From an uncultured Clostridia bacterium (GTDB taxonomy: Bacteria; Bacillota; Clostridia; UMGS1810), in contig CALGRC010000113.1 in the NCBI GenBank assembly GCA_937959315.1, forward strand, positions 1 through 5,501: 5,501 bases of DNA, read 5' to 3'. This document shows, one piece after another, positions 1-5,208 of the stretch. Under the pieces are notes generated by a model, which ran no database searches, was not told the origin of the DNA, and saw only the letters and a program-made list of their open reading frames with translations. The position numbers and the translations under genes were made by a program. Position 1 is the first letter of the stretch; the number at the start of each line of letters is the position of its first letter.

Positions 1-278
1 CATACCGCCAGCAGGACACCGTTGTTTTCCACATATTCTAGCAGCGCGCACTTTTGCTCACATAGGCGGTTGCAAACCAGTAGCTGTTCCCGGTCGGATC
101 CGCCGCCAATGAATATAATATCCAGCATGGTAAAATCAATTTCATCTGCCAGGGCAAAGGTTTTCACATGCGCTGTAATCCCCCGCCGTTCCAGCCTCGA
201 TTGTAAGGTGATGATATTGCCGCGGTCACCGTATAGATTGAGTAAATCGGGATAGAAATGCCCGATGGTCAGTTCCAT
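1..278 (-). CDS. gatD: Lipid II isoglutaminyl synthase, glutaminase subunit GatD (N-terminal part, cut by window edge)
   Basis: The first 92 residues are visible. GatD is a class I (triad) glutamine amidotransferase that releases ammonia from glutamine and passes it to MurT, which amidates the alpha-carboxyl of D-Glu in the lipid II stem peptide. The N-terminus carries the family signature FYPDLLNLYGDRGNI (residues 8-22), then IIFIGGGSDREQ (54-65), then a hydrophobic strand ending VLLAV (88-92). In this family the next residue is the nucleophilic Cys. The last two bases in the window (TG on the minus strand) begin codon 93 and fit Cys; Cys94 is the nucleophile in S. aureus GatD. The ATG lies one base after the murT stop (TGA-T-ATG), and the Shine-Dalgarno (AAGGGGGG) is inside the murT tail, so translation is probably coupled. 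The identification is firm; the C-terminal half lies outside the window. Confidence 0.93.
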   Translation of the reverse strand, partial: MELTIGHFYPDLLNLYGDRGNIITLQSRLERRGITAHVKTFALADEIDFTMLDIIFIGGGSDREQLLVCNRLCEQKCALLEYVENNGVLLAV

Positions 279-279
279 A

Positions 280-1629
280 TCAGTGTTCCCCCCTTTCCAG
301 CGCTTTTAAATCGTTCTGCGTGGAAAACAGGGCAGTATAGTTTACCAAAATATAGCATACCTCGCCCGGCCCCTGGATGGCCTCCAGCAGCGATGCGCGG
401 GTGCGGGAAACCGTTTTGATCTGTTTAAACCCGGCATATTTTAAGCGCAGCCCAATATCGTATTTGCGGATGCCGCTGGCGGTCAGGTGCTGCACATTGG
501 CGTCGTGCAGCCGGTCAAAGTCCACATCCCACAGCCAGGATACGTCAATGCCATCCTGCGCATTGTCGTTGATAACCACCATCACATCTTTGGTACGACG
601 GTCGGAAATCAGCGTTGCAATGGCTTGGTTAAAACCCGCTGGGTTTTTCGATAGGTTAAAAATGACTTGCTTGCCAGAGATGGTAAACGCTTCCATCCGG
701 CCGATTTGCGGCTGGTAGGCATTAAATACTTTGTCCAGCCCTTTGGTTGGCAGCCCTAAGCTTTGATAGGCCGCAAAGGAAGCCAATACATTATAAATAT
801 TATAAAACCCACGGTAGTTTAAGTCCAGCCGGTAGGGGGTATGGCCCTCATAGATGGTAAATGCCAGCTTGCCGTCCTGGCAGATATCCCGCGCGCTGTA
901 GTCTGCCTTTGGGCGGCAGAACCCGCAGCTAGTGCAGGTATAGTCGCCCAGCTGGCTGTAGTGGTAATAGCGGTAGTGCAGCGGCGCCCCGCATTGCAGG
1001 CAAAACTGCCCTTCTTTTGTTTCGTTGACACTGACGCTGCAATTTTCGTCAATGCCATAATAAATGGCCTTGCGGTTTTTCCCAAACTGTGCGCACAACG
1101 GATCGTCGCAGTTTAACACCAGTGTAGTGTCCGGCAGCTTGTCCAGCGCCTGTTTTAGGAGATCAATGGTGATGTCAAGTTCCCCGTACCGGTCCAACTG
1201 GTCACGGAACAGGTTGGTGATGATCAGCATATCTGGTTTGACGTGTTTGATAACGTGCCGCAGGCTGGCTTCGTCGCATTCAATGGCCGCATAGTCAGCG
1301 GCCAGCCTGCCGGTCAGTGAGCAGGCGCTGATATAGGCGCAGGCGACGCCGGGCAGCATATTGGCCCCCACATGGTTGCATACCACCCTGCGCCCATCCT
1401 GCCGCAGCAGGGCGTCCAGCAGGTTATTGGTGGTGGTTTTGCCATTGGTACCGCATACAAAAATGGTTTCATGGCGCACCTGGGCAGCCAGTTCCTTTAA
1501 AATATTTGGATAGAGCCGGAGCGCAAATGTACCTGGGGTAGACGACCCCTTTTTCCCCAGAAGTTTGCCTATTAAAATAAGCCCTTTACAGCAGCATACA
1601 GCGATAATCCGCCGGATTTTATTGATCAA
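280..1629 (-). CDS. murT: Lipid II isoglutaminyl synthase, Mur-ligase-like subunit MurT
   Basis: 449 residues, close to the usual family length (S. aureus MurT is about 437). MurT activates the D-Glu carboxyl of lipid II with ATP, and GatD supplies ammonia to form D-isoglutamine at the inner membrane face. Visible features in order: a basic/hydrophobic N-terminus; ATP-binding P-loop GTNGKTTT (60-67); Mur-ligase middle-domain motifs ECDEASL (117-123) and TNLFRDQLDRYGE (138-150); a four-Cys zinc-ribbon insert, C210-x2-C213 and C232-x2-C235, as in many MurT proteins; and a C-terminal DUF1727 domain with DNAQDGIDVSWLWDVDF (355-371). D355 probably matches the Asp required for activity in staphylococcal MurT. 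The start is a TTG, chosen because AGGTGA sits six bases upstream and the N-terminus matches the family; the nearby out-of-frame ATG gives only four residues. It is followed directly by gatD. Confidence 0.95.
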   Translation of the reverse strand: MINKIRRIIAVCCCKGLILIGKLLGKKGSSTPGTFALRLYPNILKELAAQVRHETIFVCGTNGKTTTNNLLDALLRQDGRRVVCNHVGANMLPGVACAYISACSLTGRLAADYAAIECDEASLRHVIKHVKPDMLIITNLFRDQLDRYGELDITIDLLKQALDKLPDTTLVLNCDDPLCAQFGKNRKAIYYGIDENCSVSVNETKEGQFCLQCGAPLHYRYYHYSQLGDYTCTSCGFCRPKADYSARDICQDGKLAFTIYEGHTPYRLDLNYRGFYNIYNVLASFAAYQSLGLPTKGLDKVFNAYQPQIGRMEAFTISGKQVIFNLSKNPAGFNQAIATLISDRRTKDVMVVINDNAQDGIDVSWLWDVDFDRLHDANVQHLTASGIRKYDIGLRLKYAGFKQIKTVSRTRASLLEAIQGPGEVCYILVNYTALFSTQNDLKALERGEH

Positions 1630-1635
1630 AAGACA

Positions 1636-1641
1636 TCACCT
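1636..1641 (-). promoter_or_regulatory. Ribosome binding site that supports the TTG start of murT
   Basis: AGGTGA on the minus strand, six bases before TTG at 1629-1627. No in-frame ATG with a comparable ribosome binding site exists nearby. The same arrangement (AGGTGA, six-base gap, TTG) occurs in the ECF gene at 2328. Confidence 0.6.
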
Positions 1642-1648
1642 GTTCGAT

Positions 1649-1677
1649 AGTATACGAAATTTTTGAAAAAATATTTT
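1649..1677 (-). promoter_or_regulatory. Possible murT-gatD promoter
   Basis: A good -10 hexamer TATACT is at 1654-1649 on the minus strand. The matching -35 position 17 bases upstream (1677-1672, AAAATA) is poor. Transcription from here would begin near 1642, right at the Shine-Dalgarno sequence, giving a very short leader. This is the best sigma-A candidate I see, but a weak one. Confidence 0.3.
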
Positions 1678-1692
1678 GTTTTGATGTATAAA
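1663..1692 (+). promoter_or_regulatory. Possible plus-strand promoter, divergent from murT
   Basis: TTGAAA at 1663-1668, an 18-base spacer, then TATAAA at 1687-1692, predicting a start near 1699-1701. No protein gene follows on this strand, but a strong terminator lies ~60-90 bases downstream (1755-1793). The region is AT-rich, so a chance match is possible. Confidence 0.4.
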
Positions 1693-1699
1693 TCTCTTT

Positions 1700-1793
1700 C
1701 GACGGGGAATCCTTACTAATGACCTCACAAAATACTTGAAAGACCCCCTTAAGCATAGGCGTTGGCCCTCCCCGGCCGGCGCCTATTTTTTTT
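1700..1793 (+). ncRNA. Candidate ~90-nt small RNA, bounded by a promoter and a terminator
   Basis: No known RNA family is recognised. The case rests on geometry: a sigma-A-like promoter at 1663-1692, about 55 bases of unassigned sequence, then a perfect terminator hairpin with an eight-T run on the plus strand, where no protein gene exists to need it. The only ORF inside has six codons (ATG at 1719, MTSQNT) with a poor ribosome site. CTTTC (1696-1700) could pair with GAAAG (1738-1742), and GGGG (1704-1707) with CCCC (about 1744-1748), a crossing arrangement that might form a pseudoknot. The RNA's 3' end would be antisense to the last codons of the ECF gene. It could instead be only a barrier to antisense transcription. 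Confidence 0.35.
1755..1793 (+). terminator. Strong intrinsic terminator on the plus strand
   Basis: Arms 1755-1767 and 1774-1786 pair over 13 bases (two adjacent G-U pairs) around a six-base loop, followed by a T run at 1786-1793. On the minus strand the two wobbles become a 2x2 mismatch and no T run follows, so the signal points to plus-strand transcripts. The stop codon of the minus-strand ECF gene (1785-1783) lies inside the hairpin. Confidence 0.75.
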
Positions 1794-2328
1794 GCAGCCG
1801 GAAATCAAACGGAACAAACAAATCGCCGAATGCTTTGTGCAGCGGTGCAATAATGGCCAGTGCAATGGCAAAGTCGATCAAATGGTGAATAGAGGTGCCG
1901 GCGCCGATAACAGCCTGTACGATTGCCATGCTTTCACCCTTCAGGAAAGCAGATATGCCGAACAGCTCAGCTGCAATATACACGGTTGCCATATCACTGA
2001 GGGTATGTATAACAAGTGTGGCGGCAATTACCAGATATAGGTTTGCATGTTTTTGCAGCATAAGGGCGCCTGCCAATACAAAGAATACATGCATGGCGGC
2101 CCGGGTGGCAACCAATGGGTCGGGGAAGGCAAATAAAAAGCCAATGGCCGAGCCGATAGCGACAACAACAGCGGAAACCGGCCCAATAAACATGGCGATG
2201 ATGAGCGGTGTATGGGAGGCCAATGTTGCGGTAAATCCAGGAAAAAGAAACTTGACCGGCATCACCAGTGGAATAATGATAGCTAAGGCGGTCAGCAGTG
2301 CAGTGGTTGTCATACGTTTGGTTTTCAA
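1783..2328 (-). CDS. ECF-type transporter S-component-like integral membrane protein
   Basis: 181 residues from the preferred start, typical of ECF S components, which bind a vitamin or similar small molecule and work with an EcfA-EcfA'-EcfT module encoded elsewhere. The protein is almost wholly hydrophobic, with about five or six membrane segments: roughly 8-30, 40-52, 53-69, 76-91, 97-122 and 136-162. The N-terminal stretch TTTALLTALAIIIP and the small-residue segment GPVSAVVVAIGSAIG (49-63) fit S-component style. It has some resemblance to the predicted niacin carriers (NiaX), but the substrate is unproven. The start is the TTG at 2328, with AGGTGAGG six bases upstream. A longer frame to 2409 would begin beside an upstream terminator and before the promoter, and ATG 2358 would be almost leaderless; ATG 2313 is a fallback. 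The gene has its own promoter and is separated from murT by 153 bases. Confidence 0.7.
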   Translation of the reverse strand: MKTKRMTTTALLTALAIIIPLVMPVKFLFPGFTATLASHTPLIIAMFIGPVSAVVVAIGSAIGFLFAFPDPLVATRAAMHVFFVLAGALMLQKHANLYLVIAATLVIHTLSDMATVYIAAELFGISAFLKGESMAIVQAVIGAGTSIHHLIDFAIALAIIAPLHKAFGDLFVPFDFRLQKK

Positions 2329-2334
2329 AAGAAT

Positions 2335-2343
2335 CCTCACCTT
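2335..2343 (-). promoter_or_regulatory. Ribosome binding site that decides the TTG start of the ECF gene
   Basis: AAGGTGAGG on the minus strand, six bases before TTG at 2328-2326. It lies downstream of ATG 2358, so that ATG lacks a ribosome site, and it is too far from ATG 2313 (21 bases). Confidence 0.6.
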
Positions 2344-2351
2344 TTTTGTTT

Positions 2352-2382
2352 TTTTCATATCAAGTGTTATTATATATGAAAA
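2352..2382. promoter_or_regulatory. Candidate operator: 9-bp perfect inverted repeat over the ECF gene promoter
   Basis: TTTTCATAT (2352-2360) and ATATGAAAA (2374-2382) are exact inverted repeats separated by 13 bases, with half-site centres 22 bp apart, about two helical turns. The element covers the -10 hexamer and the predicted transcription start, where a repressor would block RNA polymerase. The regulator is unknown, and the AT-rich composition raises the odds of coincidence. Confidence 0.4.
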
Positions 2383-2397
2383 GAACGGGGTTTGCAA
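2369..2397 (-). promoter_or_regulatory. Sigma-A promoter of the ECF transporter gene
   Basis: TTGCAA (2397-2392), a 17-base spacer, and a consensus TATAAT (2374-2369) on the minus strand. The start is predicted near 2362, giving a leader of about 34 bases to the TTG. That is too short for a riboswitch. Confidence 0.75.
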
Positions 2398-2410
2398 GAA
2401 AAATATCAAT

Positions 2411-2440
2411 AAAAAAGCCGTCCCTTTTTACGGGGCGGCT
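2411..2440 (-). terminator. Intrinsic terminator of the propeller/DUF4397 operon
   Basis: Arms 2432-2440 and 2416-2424 form a 9-position stem (one C-A mismatch in the minus-strand RNA) with a seven-base loop, followed by a six-U run on the minus strand (2416-2411). It begins five bases after the stop codon of the gene at 2446. Confidence 0.75.
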
Positions 2441-2445
2441 GACAT

Positions 2446-3072
2446 TTACAGATATTGGCCTACATAGGTAGCGGCGTCAACGGCCAGAACGCCGGACAGC
2501 GGCGGGTTGCCGTCGGTTTTTCCAATGAGGTAAAGGGTGCAGTACTGGTGCCCTTCCATGGCCTGGTTCGGCATGGTTAGAAGCGTGTCATTGGAGTTTC
2601 CCACATTGACTTTGAATGCATAAATATTGGGGCGCAGATAAATATATCTGCTCAGCTCGGGGTATTCAATATCCTGCAAAATGGGGAACCCGTTGGCGTA
2701 AATATCCAATTCCGGGGAACCTGGAGAGAGATTGCAGATACGGAGGTTTGCAACGTCCAGTTGGTTGCGTGCCGTTGGTTCGGGGATGGCCAGCAGGGAA
2801 ATGCCGTTTGGAGTGCCGATGGCTGATAGCGTGATAACCCCGCCAGTGGGGATTTCCGCAGACAGCGCGGCGATAGGCTGCTGTTCCCCGGCGCGGAACA
2901 GTTCAAACCGGTATGGGGAGGCACCTGCTCTTTGGTACCGCGAAAAACTGCCGTAGGGAAGCCCGGCAGCCAATGGTTTCCCATTGCAGAAGAAGGTCAG
3001 GCTGCCGCTCCCTGGAACTGCATGGAAACAGCGTACATATTCATAGAGGAACCGTTCTTGAGGTTGTGCCAT
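2446..3072 (-). CDS. DUF4397-like protein with two repeats
   Basis: 208 residues, no signal peptide and no obvious membrane segment. Two homologous stretches are visible. The first (about 13-59) includes VRCFHAVPGSGSLTFFCNG and ends with YGSFSRY. The second (about 107-155) includes LRICNLSPGSPELDIYANG and ends with YPELSRY. The pattern 'VR..HA.PG.P.LD.Y.NG..L...I.Y...S.Y' is that of DUF4397, a beta-sandwich-like domain of unknown function common in Firmicutes. The catalytic role, if any, is unknown. It is the second gene of an operon, 34 bases after the propeller-like gene, with AAAGGCGG ten bases before the ATG (rather long spacing), and is followed at once by a terminator. An association with the spore or cell surface is only a guess, based on the sigma-E-like promoter of the operon. 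Confidence 0.75.
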   Translation of the reverse strand: MAQPQERFLYEYVRCFHAVPGSGSLTFFCNGKPLAAGLPYGSFSRYQRAGASPYRFELFRAGEQQPIAALSAEIPTGGVITLSAIGTPNGISLLAIPEPTARNQLDVANLRICNLSPGSPELDIYANGFPILQDIEYPELSRYIYLRPNIYAFKVNVGNSNDTLLTMPNQAMEGHQYCTLYLIGKTDGNPPLSGVLAVDAATYVGQYL

Positions 3073-3091
3073 ACAATCATAACCGCCTTTC

Positions 3092-3115
3092 GTTTTAAAA
3101 CATATTTTAAAATAT
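3092..3115. repeat. Two abutting AT-rich palindromes in the operon spacer
   Basis: GTTTTAAAAC (3092-3101) is followed directly by ATATTTTAAAATAT (3102-3115), both perfectly self-complementary. They cover the stop codon of the upstream gene and most of the 34-base gap. With no T run they are not a standard terminator. A weak RNA-processing element or AT-rich coincidence are both possible. Confidence 0.35.
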
Positions 3116-4438
3116 TTGGCCGGAGGAAAAATCTATATCATCTACTGATAGTTGCTGGAACCGCTGGTAATTTTCCAAGTCAATTTCACCAACGTTGCCG
3201 GAGTCAATATCGGTTTTGAGCGCTGGTTGCTGTAGTTCTGGCGGGTCCCCCCGCGCAGCGGCTGCTTGTGCCGGTGGGATGGCTGCAAATGCCGGACGCT
3301 GGGCGGAAAGATGTTCTAGCTTTTCCATGCGGGAAGCCAGGCTGTTGGACAGGTTCCGCAGCTGCTGTAAAGTTTCCTGCATTTCCGAAAACTGAGCCTG
3401 GATAGCGGCAAAGTTTGTAAGTTCCGGCTGTTTATGCTGCTTGCCCTGCCGTTGGCGCCGCCTTTCATCCCGGGTGGCTGCCGGTTTGCCCGGTGCAGAA
3501 AACAAGCCGTCGGTGTTGAGGGGAGATGTCCCAATGCAGGCGCATTGGCTGATATGTAAACACAAAGGGTTTGCAGGCAGCCGCACACGTATGATTTTTG
3601 TACCGCTGCCCTTTGTAGCAGACAGGTTGAGGGGTTTTAAAAAGGTTGCGCCGCTGTCTTTTGAGATGCATTCATAAACGTTATACCGTTCCTGCCATTG
3701 AACGCTGATGCGTTTTTCGGTAACAAAAACCGTCAAGGCTGCTACATTATCGACGCCAAAACTCAGCAGTTTTGGTTCCTTCCCTTCCTGGCAGTAGGAT
3801 ATGGTGTAATAGGATTTTTGCTGTGTTACGCAGACGGTGTGCAGGATGCCGGTGTGGTCATAAATTGCGGAGGCTGCACGGACGGCGCCTGGCATAGGAG
3901 GATCGGCTGCCTGGCAAACGCGGTTGGACAGGCAGAATGTTTTGCAGCAGAAGGTATTTTCCTCATCAAAATAAAAAAGCCGGCAATCAGCGTTGCCATT
4001 GGCTGCAAGGCAATAGCGTTTGGATGGATGTACATATCCGAGGACTTCCGGTGTGGAACTCAGCCCGTCAGTACCAAAGGCATGATGTATCAGCATGTGC
4101 CGGTTATTGTGCTGCAATAGGTAAAATGCATTGACATGGCTGCCGTCATGCAGCAGGCGGATTTGGGAAATGCTCTGTTGTCCGGATTTATTTTGTAAAA
4201 TAGGATATTTCCGCCAATGCTGATAATCATAGTGCAAATAGATCAGCGTACCTTGTGCATCCTGTGCCGCAATATGGATAGTTCCATCTGCACTGGTGAC
4301 CGCGTCAAATTCCGGACTCATATTGGATTGCAGGATTTCTTTTGCACTTTGATTGATTTGATAATATAATTCCTGCTGTGGATTGCATGAAAATATCCAG
4401 CGGTTACCAGATATATCCTGTATAAGCACTTCTTCCAT
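3107..4438 (-). CDS. Uncharacterised Cys-rich, Asp-box beta-propeller-like protein with coiled-coil tail
   Basis: 443 residues; I do not recognise a named family. The first ~310 residues read as repeating beta strands with blade-like phrases such as SADGTIHIAAQD (49-60) and YDHTGILHTVCV (193-204), plus one clear Asp-box (BNR) motif, SKDSGATF (259-266), as in sialidase-type propellers. No sialidase catalytic set (Arg triad with Tyr/Glu) is evident, so a binding or structural role is more likely. This part holds 13 Cys, including CC at 164-165 and C-x-C at 299-301. A basic linker (about 323-337) leads to a coiled coil (about 341-379), a Pro/Ala-rich stretch (381-400) and an acidic tail. No signal peptide or anchor is seen. 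ATG 4438 has GGGAGGGG seven bases upstream. It is the first gene of an operon with the DUF4397-like gene. Confidence 0.8.
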   Translation of the reverse strand: MEEVLIQDISGNRWIFSCNPQQELYYQINQSAKEILQSNMSPEFDAVTSADGTIHIAAQDAQGTLIYLHYDYQHWRKYPILQNKSGQQSISQIRLLHDGSHVNAFYLLQHNNRHMLIHHAFGTDGLSSTPEVLGYVHPSKRYCLAANGNADCRLFYFDEENTFCCKTFCLSNRVCQAADPPMPGAVRAASAIYDHTGILHTVCVTQQKSYYTISYCQEGKEPKLLSFGVDNVAALTVFVTEKRISVQWQERYNVYECISKDSGATFLKPLNLSATKGSGTKIIRVRLPANPLCLHISQCACIGTSPLNTDGLFSAPGKPAATRDERRRQRQGKQHKQPELTNFAAIQAQFSEMQETLQQLRNLSNSLASRMEKLEHLSAQRPAFAAIPPAQAAAARGDPPELQQPALKTDIDSGNVGEIDLENYQRFQQLSVDDIDFSSGQIF

Positions 4439-4470
4439 GCCGCGGCCCCTCCCGTGTGGTTTCTATGTTA

Positions 4471-4499
4471 TGTGTATGCGGGTTGAGCGGGGGATATGT
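4471..4499 (-). promoter_or_regulatory. Sigma-E-like (mother-cell sporulation) promoter candidate
   Basis: On the minus strand, ACATATC (4499-4493), a 14-base spacer, then CATACACA (4478-4471). This resembles the Bacillus/Clostridium sigma-E pattern (ATAT-type -35, 13-15 bases, CATACAnT -10) with one mismatch at the end of the -10. A start near 4463 leaves a ~25-base leader holding the ribosome binding site. No convincing sigma-A pair is seen in this 70-base spacer. Confidence 0.4.
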
Positions 4500-4510
4500 C
4501 TGGCGGGTAT

Positions 4511-4534
4511 AAAAAGGCCGGCCTATCGGCCGGC
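4511..4534 (-). terminator. bioY terminator that overlaps the stop codon
   Basis: On the minus strand, GCCGGCC (4534-4528), a four-base loop, then GGCCGGC (4523-4517), followed by C and five U (4515-4511). The stem's first arm encodes the last residues of BioY, and the TAG stop (4525-4523) sits across the loop and second arm. Confidence 0.75.
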
Positions 4535-5068
4535 TGGTCTTTGGGCGTATTTGCGTATTTTTGGCGTTAACAATGATGCAACTGTAATTTTAAGTGCGTC
4601 GCCCGGTAAAAATGGGATAACACACAGTAGCAGTGCTTGTGGGACAGTACTTTTGGTTAAAATGATATACCATGCGGTGCCGAAAACATAGCATACGGCC
4701 AATCCGCATACCATGGCAATGGGCGGAATATAAAGTTTGCCAGGGTTTTTATCTACCAACAGCCCGGTGAGCCATGCCGCAAGGATATAGCCGGCAAGAT
4801 AGCCTCCTGTTGGGCCGGCCAAAACTGAAAGTCCTCCGGCCATTTTGCTAAAGACCGGAAGGCCAATGGCGCCGAGCAGGACATAGACCGTTTGACTTAC
4901 CAATCCGCGTTTGGCACCCAATACTGCACCGCATAGCAAAACTGGCAGTGTGGCAAGATTGACGGGGACAGGGGTGAATGGGAGCGGAAGTGCGAGCTGG
5001 GAACAAACAGCCGTTATGGCAGCGAATAGTGCGCATAGCAGCATAGATTTGGTAGATGGATGTTTCAT
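4523..5068 (-). CDS. bioY: Biotin ECF transporter S component BioY
   Basis: 181 residues, the normal BioY length. BioY is a membrane protein that binds biotin and, with the shared ECF energising module encoded elsewhere, imports it. Diagnostic family motifs are present in order: PLPFTPVPVNLATLPVLL (28-45), GAVLGAKRG (47-55), GAIGLPVF (66-73), the signature GGLSVLAGPTGGYLAGY (78-94), and PFLPGDALKITVASLL (152-167). About six hydrophobic segments are visible. The ATG at 5068 follows GGGGG five bases upstream. A BirA-type inverted repeat covers the promoter and the ribosome binding site, so repression by biotin-loaded BirA is expected. No ecfA or ecfT gene is nearby, which fits group II ECF transporters. 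The gene stands alone between its operator and its terminator. Confidence 0.96.
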   Translation of the reverse strand: MKHPSTKSMLLCALFAAITAVCSQLALPLPFTPVPVNLATLPVLLCGAVLGAKRGLVSQTVYVLLGAIGLPVFSKMAGGLSVLAGPTGGYLAGYILAAWLTGLLVDKNPGKLYIPPIAMVCGLAVCYVFGTAWYIILTKSTVPQALLLCVIPFLPGDALKITVASLLTPKIRKYAQRPAGR

Positions 5069-5075
5069 TGTTTCC

Positions 5076-5118
5076 CCCTATTGTAAACTTAAATTTATAT
5101 TATTAGTTTACAATAGGG
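5076..5118. promoter_or_regulatory. BirA (biotin repressor) operator of bioY
   Basis: CCCTATTGTAAACT (5076-5089) and AGTTTACAATAGGG (5105-5118) are perfect 14-base inverted repeats with a 15-base spacer. The core TTGTAAAC-N-GTTTACAA with ~15-17 bp between cores matches the known BirA box. The upstream arm contains the -10 and the downstream arm abuts the Shine-Dalgarno, so binding would block transcription. Confidence 0.9.
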
Positions 5119-5133
5119 AATTTTTTTTGTCAA
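5105..5133 (-). promoter_or_regulatory. bioY promoter
   Basis: Consensus TTGACA (5133-5128), a 17-base spacer and TAAACT (5110-5105) on the minus strand. The -10 lies within the upstream BirA half-site. The start is predicted near 5098, with a ~30-base leader. Confidence 0.65.
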
Positions 5134-5150
5134 TATATTTTTGTCAATAT
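5124..5150. repeat. 13-bp direct repeat carrying two TTGACA hexamers
   Basis: TTTTTGTCAATAT occurs at 5124-5136 and 5138-5150, period 14. On the minus strand each copy gives a perfect -35 hexamer (5133-5128 and 5147-5142). Only the first has a usable -10 at 17 bases. Confidence 0.7.
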
Positions 5151-5179
5151 AAAAAAGAAAAAAATATTTTATTTTTGGG

Positions 5180-5208
5180 TTGAAATTTTAAAAAAAATGT
5201 GTTACAAT
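5180..5208 (+). promoter_or_regulatory. Promoter of the tRNA-Val gene
   Basis: TTGAAA (5180-5185), a 17-base spacer, TACAAT (5203-5208), with an extended -10 TGT at 5200-5202. The start is predicted near 5215, about a dozen bases before the mature tRNA 5' end. Confidence 0.8.

Noticed and set aside
841..1116. Plus- and minus-strand open frames within murT
   Set aside because: They overlap the conserved MurT zinc-ribbon region in other frames and are explained by codon bias of murT.
1719..1739. Six-codon leader peptide (MTSQNT) in the candidate small RNA
   Set aside because: It has only a weak GGGGA ribosome site, no codon run suggesting attenuation, and no downstream plus-strand gene to regulate.
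2329..2409. Longer N-terminus of the ECF protein, starting at TTG 2409 or ATG 2358
   Set aside because: TTG 2409 lies upstream of the promoter and beside a terminator. ATG 2358 would be only about four bases from the transcription start and has no ribosome binding site.
1895..2467. 190-codon plus-strand frame antisense to the ECF gene
   Set aside because: It runs through the ECF gene, its promoter and a terminator, has no plausible start signals, and mirrors the membrane protein's codon pattern.
2652..2984. 110-codon minus-strand frame overlapping the DUF4397-like gene
   Set aside because: It is a shifted frame of a gene with two clear internal repeats. No ribosome binding site supports it.
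3698..4120. 140-codon open frame on the plus strand inside the propeller-like gene
   Set aside because: It is antisense to a well-supported gene, has no good ribosome binding site, and its translation lacks recognisable domain features.
3107..4438. Active sialidase or neuraminidase
   Set aside because: Only one Asp-box motif is clear, and I cannot see the catalytic Arg triad, nucleophilic Tyr/Glu or a signal peptide.
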